64,000 nucleotides of DNA. Source: Nitrincola tapanii. GTDB lineage: Bacteria > Pseudomonadota > Gammaproteobacteria > Pseudomonadales > Balneatricaceae. The notes under the pieces are model-generated. The model was not told where the DNA came from and ran no database searches. It saw only the letters and a program-made list of their open reading frames with translations. Every line of letters begins with the position of its first letter. The stretch's first letter is position 1. The stretch lies in contig NZ_SMRS01000001.1 of NCBI RefSeq assembly GCF_008368715.1, positions 62,001 through 126,000 of the forward strand, given 5' to 3'. Below, in pieces: positions 7,990-21,437 of the stretch. A program made the translations under genes and the position numbers.

Positions 7990-10900
7990 ATGGCTTATTC
8001 ATATACTGAGAAGAAACGTATTCGTAAGGATTTCAGCAAGCTGAACCAGGTAATGGAGGTTCCATACCTGCTGGCCACACAGCTTGATTCTTACCGCAAG
8101 TTTCTGCAACAGGGAACTGAGGCTGCACAGCGCGAAGATCTTGGTCTTCAGGCTGCCTTTAATTCCGTTTTTCCAATCGTTTCTTACTCCGGAAATGCAG
8201 CGCTGGAGTACGTCGGTTACCGCCTCGGTGAACCCGTTTTTGATGTCAAAGAGTGTCAGTTGCGTGGTGTTACCTACGCAGCGCCTTTGCGCGTCAAAGT
8301 GCGTCTAGTGATCTATGATCGCGACTCATCGACTAAGGCGATCAAAGATATTAAAGAACAAGAAGTCTACATGGGCGAAATGCCTTTGATGACTGAAAAC
8401 GGTACTTTTGTTGTGAACGGCACTGAACGAGTCATCGTGTCTCAGTTGCATCGTTCACCGGGTGTCTTCTTCGATCATGATAAGGGTAAAACCCATTCAT
8501 CAGGTAAGTTGCTGTATTCTGCACGTATCATTCCTTACCGTGGTTCTTGGTTGGATTTCGAATTTGATCCAAAAGATGCGCTGTTCGTACGTATCGACCG
8601 TCGCCGTAAATTGCCGGCGTCTGTATTGCTGCGCGCACTCGGTTTTAATACTGAAGAAGTGCTTGAGATCTTCTTCGACAACACTGGTTGGAACTTTGAA
8701 GACGGTCAGATCTGGATGGATCTGGTGCCTGAGCGTCTGCGTGGTGAAACCATGTCCTTCGAGATCAAAGATCCTGAAGGCAATGTGATTGTTGAAGCCG
8801 GTCGTCGTATTACACCGCGTCATACACGTCAAATGACTCAGGCGGGCATGAAGCAGCTGTTGGTGCCTTCTGAGTATCTGGCAGGTAAAGTTCTCGCGCG
8901 TGATATTGCAGATCCGAACACCGGTGAGGTGATGGCCGTTGCCAACACCGAGATGACGGAAGATCTGATTCTGCGTTTGCAGGCTGCCGGTATTCAGCGC
9001 TTTGAAACACTCTACACCAACGATTTGGATTGTGGCCCTTACATCTCCGATACCCTACGTATCGATACCACGCGTAACCAGCTCGAAGCGCTGGTTGAAA
9101 TCTATCGGATGATGCGCCCTGGCGAGCCGCCAACAAAAGAGTCTGCTGAAGGTCTGTTTGAGAACCTCTTCTTCTCTGAAGAGCGTTATGACCTGTCGGC
9201 TGTGGGCCGTATGAAATTCAACCGTCGCTTAGGTCGTGAGATCGAAGTCGGTGCGGGTATTCTGGATAAAGATGACATTCTTGATGTCATGAAAACCCTG
9301 ATCGACATCCGTAACGGTAAAGGCATCGTGGATGATATCGATCACTTGGGTAACCGTCGTATCCGTTCCGTGGGCGAGATGGCCGAAAACCAATTCCGTG
9401 TCGGTTTGGTGCGTGTTGAGCGTGCGGTACGTGAGCGTTTGTCGATGGCGGAATCGGACAACCTGATGCCACAGGATCTAATCAACGCTAAGCCAGTTGC
9501 GGCGGCGGTGAAAGAGTTCTTTGGTTCCAGTCAGCTCTCTCAGTTTATGGATCAGAACAATCCGCTTTCTGAAGTGACACATAAGCGTCGTGTCTCGGCC
9601 TTAGGCCCAGGCGGTCTGACCCGTGAGCGTGCAGGCTTTGAGGTGCGTGACGTACATCCTACGCACTACGGTCGTGTATGTCCGATCGAAACGCCTGAAG
9701 GTCCAAACATCGGTCTGATTAACTCCTTGGCTGTGTTTGCACGCACCAACGATTTTGGTTTCTTGGAAACCCCTTACCGCCGTGTTGTGGAAGGTAAGGT
9801 AACCGATGAGATCGACTATCTGTCGGCCATCGAAGAAAACAACTTTGTCATCGCTCAGGCGTCGGCGAAGTTGGATAACAACAACCAGCTCGTTGAAGAC
9901 CTGGTTGAAGTGCGTCATGCCAACGAATTTACTGTTATGCCGCGTGACCGTGTTCAGTATATGGACGTGTCTGCGCGTCAGATCGTATCGGTAGCGGCCG
10001 CATTGATCCCCTTCCTCGAGCATGACGATGCCAACCGTGCCTTGATGGGTTCGAACATGCAGCGTCAAGCCGTTCCGACCTTGCGTGCTGAGAAGCCGCT
10101 GGTGGGCACAGGAATTGAGCGCAGCGTAGCGCAGGACTCAGGTGTCTGTGTCGTCGCGCGTCGTGGGGGGGTGATTGAATCGGTTGATGCCAGCCGTATC
10201 GTCGTACGTGCTAATGATGAAGAGACGGAAGCCGGTGATGCGGGTGTAGATATCTACAACCTGACTAAATACGTGCGCTCTAACCAGAACACCTGTATTA
10301 ACCAGCGTGCAATCGTGCGCCCCGGTGAGCTGGTCAGCCGTGGTGATATCCTGGCCGATGGTCCTTCCGTGGATATGGGTGAACTGGCTTTGGGTCAGAA
10401 CATGCGTATCGCCTTCATGCCTTGGAACGGTTACAACTTCGAAGACTCCATTCTGGTGTCTGAGCGCGTTGTTCAGGATGAGCGTTTTACTACGATCCAC
10501 ATCCAGGAACTGACCTGTGTGGCGCGTGATACCAAGCTCGGTGCTGAAGAGATTACTGCGGATATCCCGAACGTGGGTGAAGCGGCTCTGTCGAAATTGG
10601 ATGAGACGGGTATCGTACACATCGGTGCTGAAGTGGGTCCCGGCGATATCCTAGTCGGTAAAGTCACACCTAAGGGTGAGACTCAGCTGACGCCAGAAGA
10701 AAAGTTGCTGCGTGCGATCTTTGGTGAAAAAGCCTCTGACGTTAAAGACACCTCTTTGCGTGTGAAGGGCGGCACCATCGGTAAAGTGATCGATGTTCAG
10801 GTCTTCACCCGTGATGGAGTGGAGAAGGATTCACGTGCTCGCGCCATCGAAAAGTCGGAACTGGATGCCATTCGTAAAGACTTGAATGACGAGTTCCGTA

Positions 10901-12090
10901 TTGTTGAAGATGCGACCTATGAGCGTATGGCCAAGGTTTTGGTTGGCTTGCAAGCTGAGGGCGGTGCTGGCCTGAAGAAAGGTGAAACCATCACGGCAGA
11001 GTTCTTAGCGCAGTTGAAGCGTTCTGAATGGTTCAAGATCCGCATCGCGGACAATGATGTTCAGGATATGCTGGAGCACGCACAGAAGCAGTTAGAAGAG
11101 CGTCGCGAAAACCTCGACAAGCGTTTTGAAGATAAGAAGCGTAAGTTGCAGACCGGCGACGATCTGGCACCGGGCGTACTCAAAATCGTTAAGGTGTATG
11201 TCGCCACTAAACGCCGCATCCAGCCAGGTGATAAGATGGCCGGTCGTCACGGTAACAAGGGTGTTATCTCCGTTATCATGCCGGTTGAAGATATGCCGTA
11301 CGATGAGAACGGTGAGCCGGTGGATATCGTTCTTAACCCTCTGGGTGTACCGTCTCGTATGAACGTGGGTCAGATCCTCGAGACCCATATGGGTGCGGCG
11401 GCTAAAGGCTTGGGTCGTAAGATCAATGCTATGCTCGAAGAGCAGCGTGCGCAAGCGGAGACAGTCAAGCAGCTGCGCGGCTTCCTCAACGAAGTTTACA
11501 ACGGTGAACATGCGGGTCTGAAGGTCGCACGTCGTGAAGATCTCGATAGCCTGTCTGATGCTGAGATTCTGGAGCTGGCGAAAAACCTGCGTGGCGGTGT
11601 ACCTCTGGCAACACCGGTATTCGATGGTGCAAAAGAAGCGGAAATCAAAGCACTGTTGCGCTTGGCGGATATGAACGATACCGGTCAGGTCAGCCTCTAT
11701 GATGGCCGCACTGGGGATAAATTTGATCGTCCCGTGACCGTCGGTTACATGTACATGCTGAAGTTGAACCACTTGGTGGATGACAAGATGCATGCGCGTT
11801 CAACCGGTTCTTACAGCCTAGTCACTCAGCAGCCGCTGGGGGGTAAAGCTCAGTTCGGTGGTCAGCGCTTCGGTGAGATGGAGGTCTGGGCGCTGGAAGC
11901 CTATGGTGCCGCTTATACTCTGCAGGAGATGTTGACCGTGAAGTCGGACGATGTGAATGGTCGTACCAAGATGTACAAAAACATCGTGGATGGCGACCAC
12001 CGCATGGAGCCAGGCATGCCTGAATCCTTCAACGTTCTTATCAAGGAAATCCGCTCTCTCGGTATCGATATCGAACTGGAAAGCGAGTAA
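7990..12090 (+). CDS. rpoB: DNA-directed RNA polymerase beta subunit
   Basis: Catalytic subunit of RNA polymerase. 1366 residues (E. coli 1342). The rifampicin pocket reads [20 protein letters not shown] and then [16 protein letters not shown], so the residues equivalent to E. coli Asp516, His526 and Ser531 are wild type and the enzyme should be rifampicin-sensitive. Downstream landmarks are [19 protein letters not shown] [16 protein letters not shown]-type [14 protein letters not shown] and the C-terminal [24 protein letters not shown] split over the clamp. Transcribed through the rplL-rpoB attenuator and followed by rpoC after 75 bases. Confidence 0.98.
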   Translation: MAYSYTEKKRIRKDFSKLNQVMEVPYLLATQLDSYRKFLQQGTEAAQREDLGLQAAFNSVFPIVSYSGNAALEYVGYRLGEPVFDVKECQLRGVTYAAPLRVKVRLVIYDRDSSTKAIKDIKEQEVYMGEMPLMTENGTFVVNGTERVIVSQLHRSPGVFFDHDKGKTHSSGKLLYSARIIPYRGSWLDFEFDPKDALFVRIDRRRKLPASVLLRALGFNTEEVLEIFFDNTGWNFEDGQIWMDLVPERLRGETMSFEIKDPEGNVIVEAGRRITPRHTRQMTQAGMKQLLVPSEYLAGKVLARDIADPNTGEVMAVANTEMTEDLILRLQAAGIQRFETLYTNDLDCGPYISDTLRIDTTRNQLEALVEIYRMMRPGEPPTKESAEGLFENLFFSEERYDLSAVGRMKFNRRLGREIEVGAGILDKDDILDVMKTLIDIRNGKGIVDDIDHLGNRRIRSVGEMAENQFRVGLVRVERAVRERLSMAESDNLMPQDLINAKPVAAAVKEFFGSSQLSQFMDQNNPLSEVTHKRRVSALGPGGLTRERAGFEVRDVHPTHYGRVCPIETPEGPNIGLINSLAVFARTNDFGFLETPYRRVVEGKVTDEIDYLSAIEENNFVIAQASAKLDNNNQLVEDLVEVRHANEFTVMPRDRVQYMDVSARQIVSVAAALIPFLEHDDANRALMGSNMQRQAVPTLRAEKPLVGTGIERSVAQDSGVCVVARRGGVIESVDASRIVVRANDEETEAGDAGVDIYNLTKYVRSNQNTCINQRAIVRPGELVSRGDILADGPSVDMGELALGQNMRIAFMPWNGYNFEDSILVSERVVQDERFTTIHIQELTCVARDTKLGAEEITADIPNVGEAALSKLDETGIVHIGAEVGPGDILVGKVTPKGETQLTPEEKLLRAIFGEKASDVKDTSLRVKGGTIGKVIDVQVFTRDGVEKDSRARAIEKSELDAIRKDLNDEFRIVEDATYERMAKVLVGLQAEGGAGLKKGETITAEFLAQLKRSEWFKIRIADNDVQDMLEHAQKQLEERRENLDKRFEDKKRKLQTGDDLAPGVLKIVKVYVATKRRIQPGDKMAGRHGNKGVISVIMPVEDMPYDENGEPVDIVLNPLGVPSRMNVGQILETHMGAAAKGLGRKINAMLEEQRAQAETVKQLRGFLNEVYNGEHAGLKVARREDLDSLSDAEILELAKNLRGGVPLATPVFDGAKEAEIKALLRLADMNDTGQVSLYDGRTGDKFDRPVTVGYMYMLKLNHLVDDKMHARSTGSYSLVTQQPLGGKAQFGGQRFGEMEVWALEAYGAAYTLQEMLTVKSDDVNGRTKMYKNIVDGDHRMEPGMPESFNVLIKEIRSLGIDIELESE

Positions 12091-12109
12091 GACCTTAACT
12101 GATCACCCG

Positions 12110-12136
12110 GGCAGCGCGGCATTAAGCGGCGCTGCC
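12110..12136 (+). other. hairpin in the rpoB-rpoC spacer
   Basis: GGCAGCGC (12110-12117) pairs perfectly with GCGCTGCC (12129-12136) around an 11-base loop, 30 bases before the rpoC start. There is no T-run, so it is not a terminator. It may protect or space the two cistrons. Confidence 0.4.
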
Positions 12137-12165
12137 ACAGAGAACTCCGTGAGGAGCATACGACA

Positions 12166-15100
12166 ATGAAAGATTTGCTGAATCTGCTCAAAACCCAGGG
12201 TAAAAGCGAAGAGTTTGACTCGATTCGCATTACTCTGGCATCACCGGACATGATCCGTTCTTGGTCTTACGGTGAAGTCAAAAAGCCGGAAACCATCAAC
12301 TATCGCACCTTCAAACCGGAGCGTGATGGTCTGTTCTGTGCCAAGATCTTTGGTCCGATTAAGGACTATGAGTGCTTGTGTGGTAAATACAAGCGCATGA
12401 AGCACCGTGGTGTGATCTGCGAGAAGTGTGGTGTTGAAGTGACTATGACTAAGGTGCGTCGTGAGCGCATGGGTCATATTGAACTGGCTTCGCCTGTTGC
12501 CCACATCTGGTTCCTTAAGTCACTGCCCTCCCGTATTGGCTTGATTCTCGATATGACACTGCGTGATATCGAACGCGTGCTTTATTTCGAATCTTTTGTA
12601 GTGATCGATCCGGGCATGACGACGCTGGAGCGTGGTCAGCTACTGAACGATGAGCAGTACTTTGAAGCCCTAGAAGAATACGGCGACGAGTTTGATGCAC
12701 GCATGGGCGCCGAAGCGATTCAGGAGCTGTTGGCTTCGATCGATCTGGAAGGCGAATGCCAAAGCATGCGTGAAGAGATTCCACAGACTAACTCTGAGAC
12801 CAAGCTGAAGAAGCTGTCGAAGCGTTTGAAGCTGATGGAAGCCTTCAACAAATCTGGTAACCGTCCAGAATGGATGATCCTGAATGTCCTGCCCGTCTTA
12901 CCACCGGATCTACGTCCATTGGTACCGCTGGATGGTGGCCGTTTTGCGACTTCCGATCTGAACGATCTTTACCGTCGTGTGATCAACCGCAACAACCGTC
13001 TTAAGCGTCTGCTGGATCTGAATGCGCCGGATATCATCGTGCGCAACGAGAAGCGTATGCTGCAGGAGTCTGTCGATGCACTGTTGGATAACGGCCGTCG
13101 CGGTCGTGCCATCACCGGCTCCAACAAGCGTCCGCTGAAATCCTTGGCCGATATGATCAAGGGTAAACAGGGTCGTTTCCGTCAGAACCTGCTTGGTAAG
13201 CGTGTCGATTACTCTGGCCGTTCCGTAATCGTAGTCGGTCCTTCTCTGCGTCTGCATCAGTGTGGTCTGCCGAAGAAGATGGCGCTGGAGCTGTTCAAGC
13301 CGTTTATTTTCTCCAAGCTTGAGCTGCGTGGTCATGCCACCACCATCAAGGCTGCGAAGAAGATGGTTGAGCGTGAAGAAGCGCTGGTATGGGATATACT
13401 CGACGAAGTCATCCGTGAGCATCCAGTACTGCTGAACCGTGCGCCGACTCTGCACCGTTTGGGTATCCAGGCGTTTGAACCGGTACTGATTGAAGGTAAA
13501 GCGATTCAGCTGCACCCGCTAGTATGTGCGGCCTATAACGCCGACTTTGACGGTGACCAGATGGCGGTGCACGTACCGCTGACCATCGAAGCGCAGTTGG
13601 AAGCGCGTGCTTTGATGATGTCGACTAACAACATCCTGTCACCCGCAAACGGCGAGCCGATCATTGTGCCTTCACAGGACGTGGTTTTGGGTCTGTACTA
13701 TATGACCCGTGAGCGTATCGCAGCGAAGGGTGAAGGCATGTCCTTCACCAATATTAAAGAAGTACAGCGTGCACATGGCGCTGGCCAGGTTCACCTGCAA
13801 GCACGTATCAAGGTACGTATTCGTGAAGTGATTCGTGACATCGAAGGCAATGTCGAAGAGATCACTGCGATCCGTGATACCACCGTAGGTCGTGCCATGC
13901 TGTTTGATATCGTTCCAGAAGGTTTGCCGTTTGCATTGGTTGACCAGGCGATGAAGAAAAAAGCCATCTCCAAGCTGTTGAACGAAGCTTATCGCCGCTG
14001 TGGTTTGAAAGATACAGTCATTTTTGCCGATCAGCTGATGTACATGGGCTTCCGTCAAGCGACTCTGTCTGGTGCATCGATTGGTGTGAATGACTTTGTG
14101 ATTCCAGATGAAAAAGCTCAGATCGTTGCAGCGGCGGAAGCTGAAGTGACCGAGATTGAGCGTCAGTTTGCAGACGGTCTGGTGACACATGGTGAGAAAT
14201 ACAACAAGGTAGTCGATATCTGGTCGCGTGCTAACGAAGTGTTGGCGAAGCGCATGATGGACAACCTTAAGGTCGATCTGGTTAAAGATTCTGAAGGCAA
14301 CGACGTTGAGCAGGAATCCTTTAACTCGGTTTATATCATGGCCGACTCCGGTGCGCGTGGTAGCGCGGCACAGATCCGTCAGCTGGCGGGTATGCGTGGC
14401 CTGATGGCCAAGCCAGATGGCTCGATCATCGAAACACCGATCATTGCAAACTTCCGTGAAGGTCTGAACGTTCTTCAGTACTTTATTTCTACGCACGGTG
14501 CGCGTAAGGGTCTGGCGGATACCGCTCTGAAAACAGCGAACTCCGGTTACTTGACGCGTCGTCTCGTTGACGTGGCACAGGATCTGGTGATTACCGAGCC
14601 AGATTGCGGTACGGAAAATGGTCTTCTGGTGCAGCCACTGATCGAAGGTGGCGACATCATTGTCAGCCTGGGTGAATTGATCCTTGGGCGTGTGGTGGCG
14701 CAGGATGTACTCGATCCAACAGGTCAGGATGTCTTGATCGAGAAGGGCACGCTGATTGACGAGTCCTGGGTGCACCGCCTGCAGAATGACGAGCGCTTCA
14801 GCAGTATTGATGAAGTGCGTGTACGTTCAGCGATCTCTTGCGAATCGGTACACGGTATCTGTTCTAAGTGTTATGGCCGTGATCTAGGCCGTGGACATTT
14901 GGTGAACCGTGGTGAAGCTATCGGGGTTATTGCCGCTCAGTCTATCGGTGAGCCGGGCACACAGTTAACCATGCGTACCTTCCACATTGGGGGAGCGGCA
15001 TCACGAGCCGCTGCGGTTGATAGCATTCAAGTGAAAAATGGCGGTGAAATCCGTCTGCACAACCTGAAGTTCGTAGAGCGTACAGATGGCAGTTTGGTCG

Positions 15101-16389
15101 CCACTTCGCGTTCAGGTGAACTGGGTGTGACAGATGAGCACGGTCGTGAGCGTGAGCGTTATAAGCTGCCTTACGGTGCCATGATCAAGGTTAAAGACGG
15201 TAGTAAGGTTGATGCCGGTGCTATCGTCGCAAACTGGGATCCACATACTCACCCAATCATCTCTGAGGTGAAGGGTAAGGTGGTGTTTGTCGGGATGGAA
15301 GACGGTATTACCGTTAAGCGTCAGACCGACGAATTAACGGGCTTGTCGACCATTGAAGTTCTGGAAGCAAAAGATCGTCCACAAGCGGGTAAAGATATCC
15401 GTCCGATGATCAAGCTTGTTGACCTCAACGACAATGAGTTGTGCTACCCAGGCACTGAGATGCCGGCGCAGTACCTCTTGCCGCCTAAAGCGATTGTGAA
15501 CCTGCATGATGGTGCAACGGTTGAAATCGGTGATGTTCTGGCACGTATTCCTCAAGAAGGTACGGTCAACAAGGATATTACCGGGGGTCTGCCACGCGTG
15601 GCTGACTTGTTTGAAGCGCGTAAGCCAAAAGAGTATGCAATCCTGGCCGAAGTATCCGGTGTGATCTCTTTTGGTAAGGAAACCAAAGGCAAGCGTCGTA
15701 TTCTGATCACACCACACGATGGTTCAGATCCTTTTGAGATCATGATTCAGAAATGGCGTAACCTTAACGTCTTTGAAGGTGAGTCCGTAGAGAAGGGTGA
15801 GGTGATCTCCGATGGTCCATCTAACCCGCACGATATTCTGCGAATTCTGGGCGTGACCGAACTGGCGAAATATATCGTCAGCGAAATCCAAGACGTTTAC
15901 CGTCTCCAGGGTGTAGGCATCAACGATAAGCACATTGAAGTCATCGTACGTCAGATGGTGCGTAAAGTTGAAATCACCGAATCGGGTGATTCAAGCTTCA
16001 TCCCAGGTGAGCAGGTTGAGTTTACGGCAGTACGTTTGGAGAATGAGCGCCTGACGGCTGAAGGCAAGTTCCCCGCTAAGTTCGAACGTGTCCTCTTGGG
16101 TATTACGAAGGCGTCCTTGGCAACGGAATCCTTCATTTCGGCGGCTTCCTTCCAGGAAACTACACGTGTTCTGACCGAGGGTGCGGTGAATGGTAAGAGT
16201 GACTCGTTGCGCGGCTTGAAAGAAAACGTGGTCGTGGGTCGTTTGATTCCTGCCGGTACCGGTCTGGCGTATCACAGCGAGCGCAAACGTAAACGCCGTT
16301 TGGCACAGGATGGCGCGGGTGTGAGTGCTGAAGAAGTTCAGCAGGCACTGACCGCGGCGTTAAATGCGTCAATGTCTAGCTCTGATTAA
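12166..16389 (+). CDS. rpoC: DNA-directed RNA polymerase beta-prime subunit
   Basis: Holds the catalytic centre of RNA polymerase. 1407 residues, the same length as E. coli RpoC. Visible landmarks are the first zinc-binding cluster CLCGKYKR...CEKCGVE near the N-terminus, the Mg-binding [12 protein letters not shown] motif, the bridge-helix region with [18 protein letters not shown], and the second zinc site [16 protein letters not shown]. Shine-Dalgarno GTGAGGAG precedes the ATG. The operon ends here; the str promoter lies just downstream. Confidence 0.98.
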   Translation: MKDLLNLLKTQGKSEEFDSIRITLASPDMIRSWSYGEVKKPETINYRTFKPERDGLFCAKIFGPIKDYECLCGKYKRMKHRGVICEKCGVEVTMTKVRRERMGHIELASPVAHIWFLKSLPSRIGLILDMTLRDIERVLYFESFVVIDPGMTTLERGQLLNDEQYFEALEEYGDEFDARMGAEAIQELLASIDLEGECQSMREEIPQTNSETKLKKLSKRLKLMEAFNKSGNRPEWMILNVLPVLPPDLRPLVPLDGGRFATSDLNDLYRRVINRNNRLKRLLDLNAPDIIVRNEKRMLQESVDALLDNGRRGRAITGSNKRPLKSLADMIKGKQGRFRQNLLGKRVDYSGRSVIVVGPSLRLHQCGLPKKMALELFKPFIFSKLELRGHATTIKAAKKMVEREEALVWDILDEVIREHPVLLNRAPTLHRLGIQAFEPVLIEGKAIQLHPLVCAAYNADFDGDQMAVHVPLTIEAQLEARALMMSTNNILSPANGEPIIVPSQDVVLGLYYMTRERIAAKGEGMSFTNIKEVQRAHGAGQVHLQARIKVRIREVIRDIEGNVEEITAIRDTTVGRAMLFDIVPEGLPFALVDQAMKKKAISKLLNEAYRRCGLKDTVIFADQLMYMGFRQATLSGASIGVNDFVIPDEKAQIVAAAEAEVTEIERQFADGLVTHGEKYNKVVDIWSRANEVLAKRMMDNLKVDLVKDSEGNDVEQESFNSVYIMADSGARGSAAQIRQLAGMRGLMAKPDGSIIETPIIANFREGLNVLQYFISTHGARKGLADTALKTANSGYLTRRLVDVAQDLVITEPDCGTENGLLVQPLIEGGDIIVSLGELILGRVVAQDVLDPTGQDVLIEKGTLIDESWVHRLQNDERFSSIDEVRVRSAISCESVHGICSKCYGRDLGRGHLVNRGEAIGVIAAQSIGEPGTQLTMRTFHIGGAASRAAAVDSIQVKNGGEIRLHNLKFVERTDGSLVATSRSGELGVTDEHGRERERYKLPYGAMIKVKDGSKVDAGAIVANWDPHTHPIISEVKGKVVFVGMEDGITVKRQTDELTGLSTIEVLEAKDRPQAGKDIRPMIKLVDLNDNELCYPGTEMPAQYLLPPKAIVNLHDGATVEIGDVLARIPQEGTVNKDITGGLPRVADLFEARKPKEYAILAEVSGVISFGKETKGKRRILITPHDGSDPFEIMIQKWRNLNVFEGESVEKGEVISDGPSNPHDILRILGVTELAKYIVSEIQDVYRLQGVGINDKHIEVIVRQMVRKVEITESGDSSFIPGEQVEFTAVRLENERLTAEGKFPAKFERVLLGITKASLATESFISAASFQETTRVLTEGAVNGKSDSLRGLKENVVVGRLIPAGTGLAYHSERKRKRRLAQDGAGVSAEEVQQALTAALNASMSSSD

Positions 16390-16403
16390 AAAACAGACAA
16401 TAA

Positions 16404-16433
16404 TTGACGCTTTGGGCGGGAATTGGTTAAAAT
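16404..16433 (+). promoter_or_regulatory. str operon promoter overlapped by an inverted repeat
   Basis: TTGACG at 16404-16409, an 18-base spacer and TAAAAT at 16428-16433, followed by the GC-rich discriminator TCCCGCCC typical of stringently controlled promoters. The -10 box sits in a perfect inverted repeat, GGCGGGAATT (16415-16424) and AATTCCCGCC (16431-16440). In RNA this could also be the rpoC terminator hairpin, although only CTCTTA follows. Confidence 0.65.
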
Positions 16434-16505
16434 TCCCGCCCTCTTATGTGACTGGGTAGAAATGCCCGGTTTTTTTATGGTGACAACCAAGTTGGAGTTT
16501 GCTGA

Positions 16506-17496
<991 letters not shown>

Positions 17497-17514
17497 ACAT
17501 CAGAGGACTAACCC

Positions 17515-19608
17515 GTGGCACGTAAAACACCGCTTTCTAGATACCGTAACATCGGTATCTGTGCGCACGTAGACGCAGGTAAAACGACCACTACCGAGCG
17601 TGTACTTTTCTATACCGGTTTGTCACACAAGCTGGGTGAAGTACATGACGGTGCTGCTACCACCGACTGGATGGAGCAGGAACAGGAGCGTGGTATTACT
17701 ATCACCTCCGCTGCCATCACCGCTTTCTGGAGCGGTATGGACAAGCAGTTTGATGAGCATCGCATCAACGTTATCGACACACCGGGCCACGTTGACTTCA
17801 CCGTTGAAGTTGAGCGTTCTTTGCGTGTTCTTGACGGTGCGGTTGTTGTGTTATGTGCGTCTTCAGGCGTGCAGCCACAGACTGAAACTGTATGGCGTCA
17901 GGCGAACAAGTACGAAGTACCTCGCATGGTCTTCGTCAACAAAATGGACCGCGCCGGTGCAGATTTCTTCCGCGTTGAAGATCAGTTGAAGAAACGTCTG
18001 AACGTAACGACTGTGCCGATCAACTTCCCAATCGGTTCAGAAGACACCTTCTCAGGTGTTGTAGACGTTTTGCGTATGAAAGCCATTCTATGGAATGAAG
18101 CTGATCAGGGTATGACCTTTGAGTTAGGTGATATTCCAGCTGATTTGCAGGCAAAAGCTGAAGAGTTGCGTGAAAACGTGATCGAAGCGGCTGCAGAAGC
18201 AGACGAAGAGTTGATGGAAAAATACCTGGGCGGCGAAGAGTTGACCCTGGAAGAGATCAAAGCCGGTCTGCGTAAGCGCACAATCAATAACGAAATCGTG
18301 TTGATGTTGTGTGGTTCTGCATTCAAGAACAAAGGTGTCCAGGCTGTATTGGATGCGGTGGTTGAATACCTGCCGTCCCCAACTGAGATCAAAGCGATCG
18401 AAGGTACACTGGATGATAAAGATGAAACCGTTGCATCGCGTAAAGCGGATGATGATGAGCCTTTCTCTGCACTGGCGTTCAAAATCGCAACGGACCCATT
18501 CGTGGGTACTCTGACCTTTATCCGTGTTTATTCCGGTGTTCTGAGCTCTGGTGACAGCGTTTATAACTCGGTTAAAGACCGTAAAGAGCGTGTGGGACGT
18601 ATGGTGCAGATGCACGCGAACTCACGTGAAGAGATCAAAGAAGTCCGTGCCGGTGACATCGCTGCCGTGATTGGTCTGAAAGACGTTACCACAGGGGATA
18701 CTCTGTGTGATATCGACAACAAGATCATCCTTGAGCGTATGGAATTCCCTGAGCCGGTTATCTCGGTTGCGGTAGAGCCTAAGTCTAAAGCAGATCAGGA
18801 AAAAATGGGTATTGCTCTGGGCAAACTTGCCCAGGAAGATCCTTCTTTCCGCGTTGCGACCGATCCAGAGAGTGGCCAGACCATTATCTCCGGTATGGGT
18901 GAGTTGCACCTGGACATCATCGTTGATCGTATGAAGCGTGAGTTCAAGGTTGAAGCGAACATCGGTAAACCACAGGTGGCTTACCGTGAGAAGATCCGCA
19001 AGTCGGTTGTGGCTAACCACAAGTTTGCACGTCAGTCAGGTGGTCGCGGTCAGTATGGTCACGTTGTTGTTGAATTCAGCCCATCTGATGAAGAAGGACT
19101 GGAGTTCATCAACGAGATCGTGGGTGGTGTGATTCCTAAGGAATACATCCCAGCTATCCAGAAGGGTATCGAAGAGCAGATGAAGAACGGCGTCATCGCC
19201 GGCTATCCGCTGATCGGCCTGAAGGCGCGTCTGTACGATGGATCTTTCCACGAAGTTGACTCCAACGAGATGGCGTTTAAAATCGCAGCATCCCAGGCAC
19301 TGAAGAAGTATGCCCAGGAAGCGAGCCCATGTCTGCTTGAGCCGATGATGAAGGTTGAAGTGGTCACTCCTGAAGAATACATGGGTGACGTAATGGGTGA
19401 CTTGAACCGTCGTCGTGGTCTGGTTCAGGGTATGGAAGACACTGTTTCTGGCAAGGTCATCAATGCTCAGGTTCCGCTGGGTGAGATGTTCGGTTACGCA
19501 ACTGACTTGCGTTCAGCTTCGCAGGGTCGTGCAACCTACTCTATGGAGTTTGATTGCTACAACGAAGCACCGAATAACATTGCTGAAGCTGTGATTAAAC
19601 AGAACTAA
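17515..19608 (+). CDS. fusA: elongation factor G
   Basis: GTPase that drives translocation and, with RRF, ribosome recycling. The G1 motif AHVDAGKTT is near residues 17-25, followed by [13 protein letters not shown] and the domain IV loop region with [11 protein letters not shown]. 697 residues (E. coli 704). The start is GTG at 17515 with AGAGGA upstream. Third gene of the str operon, 32 bases before tufA. Confidence 0.98.
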   Translation: MARKTPLSRYRNIGICAHVDAGKTTTTERVLFYTGLSHKLGEVHDGAATTDWMEQEQERGITITSAAITAFWSGMDKQFDEHRINVIDTPGHVDFTVEVERSLRVLDGAVVVLCASSGVQPQTETVWRQANKYEVPRMVFVNKMDRAGADFFRVEDQLKKRLNVTTVPINFPIGSEDTFSGVVDVLRMKAILWNEADQGMTFELGDIPADLQAKAEELRENVIEAAAEADEELMEKYLGGEELTLEEIKAGLRKRTINNEIVLMLCGSAFKNKGVQAVLDAVVEYLPSPTEIKAIEGTLDDKDETVASRKADDDEPFSALAFKIATDPFVGTLTFIRVYSGVLSSGDSVYNSVKDRKERVGRMVQMHANSREEIKEVRAGDIAAVIGLKDVTTGDTLCDIDNKIILERMEFPEPVISVAVEPKSKADQEKMGIALGKLAQEDPSFRVATDPESGQTIISGMGELHLDIIVDRMKREFKVEANIGKPQVAYREKIRKSVVANHKFARQSGGRGQYGHVVVEFSPSDEEGLEFINEIVGGVIPKEYIPAIQKGIEEQMKNGVIAGYPLIGLKARLYDGSFHEVDSNEMAFKIAASQALKKYAQEASPCLLEPMMKVEVVTPEEYMGDVMGDLNRRRGLVQGMEDTVSGKVINAQVPLGEMFGYATDLRSASQGRATYSMEFDCYNEAPNNIAEAVIKQN

Positions 19609-19640
19609 TTTAGCTGATTTTTGATTAAGAGGATTTAGCT

Positions 19641-20834
19641 GTGGCTAAGAAAGCTTTTGAACGTAACAAGCCTCACGTCAACGTAGGAACCATTGGCCAC
19701 GTTGACCATGGTAAAACCACCCTGACTGCAGCCCTGACGCGCGTATGTGCGGAAGTGTGGGGCGGTACAGCGGTAGCGTTTGACGGTATCGACAATGCAC
19801 CCGAAGAGCGTGAGCGTGGTATCACCATCTCTACTTCACACGTAGAGTATGAGTCACCTGTTCGCCACTATGCGCACGTAGACTGCCCAGGTCACGCTGA
19901 CTATGTTAAAAACATGATCACCGGTGCGGCGCAGATGGACGGCGCGATCCTGGTGTGTTCAGCGGCTGACGGCCCCATGCCACAGACGCGTGAGCACATC
20001 CTGCTGTCACGTCAGGTCGGCGTACCTTACATTGTTGTGTTCCTGAACAAAGCGGACATGGTTGACGATGCTGAGCTGTTGGAACTGGTTGAAATGGAAG
20101 TGCGTGAGCTTCTCGACCAGTACGACTTCCCAGGCGACGACACTCCGATCGTTGTAGGTTCAGCGCTGATGGCACTGAACGGCGAAGACGACAACGAAAT
20201 GGGTACGTCTGCGGTTAAGAAACTGGTTGAAACTCTGGATGCTTACATCCCTGAGCCAGAGCGTGCTGTTGACCGTCCATTCCTGATGCCAATCGAAGAC
20301 GTTTTCTCTATCTCCGGTCGTGGTACCGTAGTAACAGGCCGTATCGAGCGTGGTATCCTGAAAGTGGGTGACGAGATCGAGATCGTCGGTGTACGTGACA
20401 CCACGAAAACGACTTGTACCGGTGTTGAGATGTTCCGTAAGCTGCTGGACGAAGGTCGTGCAGGTGAGAACGTGGGTGCGCTGCTGCGTGGTACTAAGCG
20501 TGACGACGTTGAGCGTGGTCAGGTTTTGTGCAAACCCGGTTCAATCAAGCCGCACACTAAGTTCGAAGGCGAAGTGTACGTGTTGAGCAAAGAAGAAGGT
20601 GGTCGTCACACTCCATTCTTCAAAGGCTACCGTCCACAGTTCTACTTCCGTACAACTGACATCACGGGCGCGTGCGAGCTGCCAGAAGGTGTTGAGATGG
20701 TGATGCCGGGTGATAACGTTCAGATGACCGTTACCCTGATCAACCCAATCGCGATGGAAGAAGGTCTGCGCTTTGCGATCCGTGAAGGCGGTCGTACAGT
20801 GGGTGCGGGCGTTGTTGCGAAAATTATCGAGTAA
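19641..20834 (+). CDS. tufA: elongation factor Tu, copy A
   Basis: Same 397-residue protein as tufB (3138-4331), without a single residue change. The start here is GTG instead of ATG, preceded by AAGAGGA. By eye the genes differ at roughly a dozen synonymous positions scattered over 1194 bases, while flanking sequences are unrelated. This is the copy in the str operon, whose expression is tied to S12, S7 and EF-G, whereas tufB is tied to tRNA supply. A strong terminator follows. Confidence 0.98.
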   Translation: MAKKAFERNKPHVNVGTIGHVDHGKTTLTAALTRVCAEVWGGTAVAFDGIDNAPEERERGITISTSHVEYESPVRHYAHVDCPGHADYVKNMITGAAQMDGAILVCSAADGPMPQTREHILLSRQVGVPYIVVFLNKADMVDDAELLELVEMEVRELLDQYDFPGDDTPIVVGSALMALNGEDDNEMGTSAVKKLVETLDAYIPEPERAVDRPFLMPIEDVFSISGRGTVVTGRIERGILKVGDEIEIVGVRDTTKTTCTGVEMFRKLLDEGRAGENVGALLRGTKRDDVERGQVLCKPGSIKPHTKFEGEVYVLSKEEGGRHTPFFKGYRPQFYFRTTDITGACELPEGVEMVMPGDNVQMTVTLINPIAMEEGLRFAIREGGRTVGAGVVAKIIE

Positions 20835-20846
20835 TATCGATTAAAC

Positions 20847-20875
20847 ATAAAAAGCCCTCTACGGAGGGTTTTTTT
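20847..20875 (+). terminator. intrinsic terminator of the str operon
   Basis: CCCTC (20855-20859) and GAGGG (20864-20868) close on a TACG loop, giving the very stable C(UACG)G tetraloop. It is flanked by A-rich sequence and seven T residues (20869-20875). Confidence 0.9.
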
Positions 20876-20916
20876 GTGTCTGCAATAAAGGGTGGTTAAA
20901 AAATAGCCGCAATAGC

Positions 20917-20945
20917 TTGACCCTTTGAGTTGCTCTGAGTAAAAT
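20917..20945 (+). promoter_or_regulatory. S10 operon promoter
   Basis: TTGACC at 20917-20922, a 17-base spacer and TAAAAT at 20940-20945, with discriminator TTGCGTCCCC. Transcription should start near 20952, giving a leader of about 60 bases that includes the hairpin CCCCTgtcaaAAGGGG. In E. coli L4 binds the S10 leader; this one looks shorter. Confidence 0.8.
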
Positions 20946-21014
20946 TTGCGTCCCCTGTCAAAAGGGGAGGTCGGCTATTGCCGTAATGAAATCAACAGGA
21001 ATTGCGTGATCAGA

Positions 21015-21326
21015 ATGCAGAACCAAAAAATCAGAATTCGTCTGAAGGCTTTTGATCATCGCCTGATCGACTCGTCCGCGCAGGAAATTGTAGAAACTGC
21101 TAAGCGTACGGGTGCACAGGTGCATGGTCCGATCCCACTTCCTACTCGCAAAGAGCGTTTTACCGTTCTGATTTCTCCTCACGTGAACAAAGATGCACGT
21201 GATCAGTATGAAATCCGTACGCACAAACGTGTTCTGGACATCGTCGAGCCAACAGAAAAAACTGTTGATGCTTTGATGAAGCTGGATCTCGCTGCGGGTG
21301 TAGAAGTGCAGATCAGCCTGGGCTAA
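21015..21326 (+). CDS. rpsJ: 30S ribosomal protein S10 (NusE)
   Basis: Head protein of the 30S subunit and, as NusE, partner of NusB and NusG in antitermination. The start [19 protein letters not shown] and the [15 protein letters not shown] segment match E. coli S10, and the length from this ATG is 103 residues, the family standard. The AGGA at 20997-21000 is 14 bases away, which is far, whereas a GTG at 21006 is only five bases from it. The true product may therefore carry three extra residues (MIR). First gene of the S10 operon. Confidence 0.95.
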   Translation: MQNQKIRIRLKAFDHRLIDSSAQEIVETAKRTGAQVHGPIPLPTRKERFTVLISPHVNKDARDQYEIRTHKRVLDIVEPTEKTVDALMKLDLAAGVEVQISLG

Positions 21327-21437
21327 TCAAGCTGCGCAGAATTAATCAATTTTAATGAAGCGCTATTTGAGGAATGCTCTGTAATGGGCAGCCATAGTGG
21401 GTGACAGCCCCGTACTCAACTGGCAAGAGGTAATAAA

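Noticed and set aside
13672..14775. A 367-codon open frame on the minus strand opposite rpoC
   Set aside because: It mirrors the strongly biased codons of rpoC, shows no family motif and has no ribosome binding site. The same holds for long minus-strand frames opposite rplL (7314-7973), rpoB (11092-11793), rplC (21363-22148) and rpsC (24471-25181).
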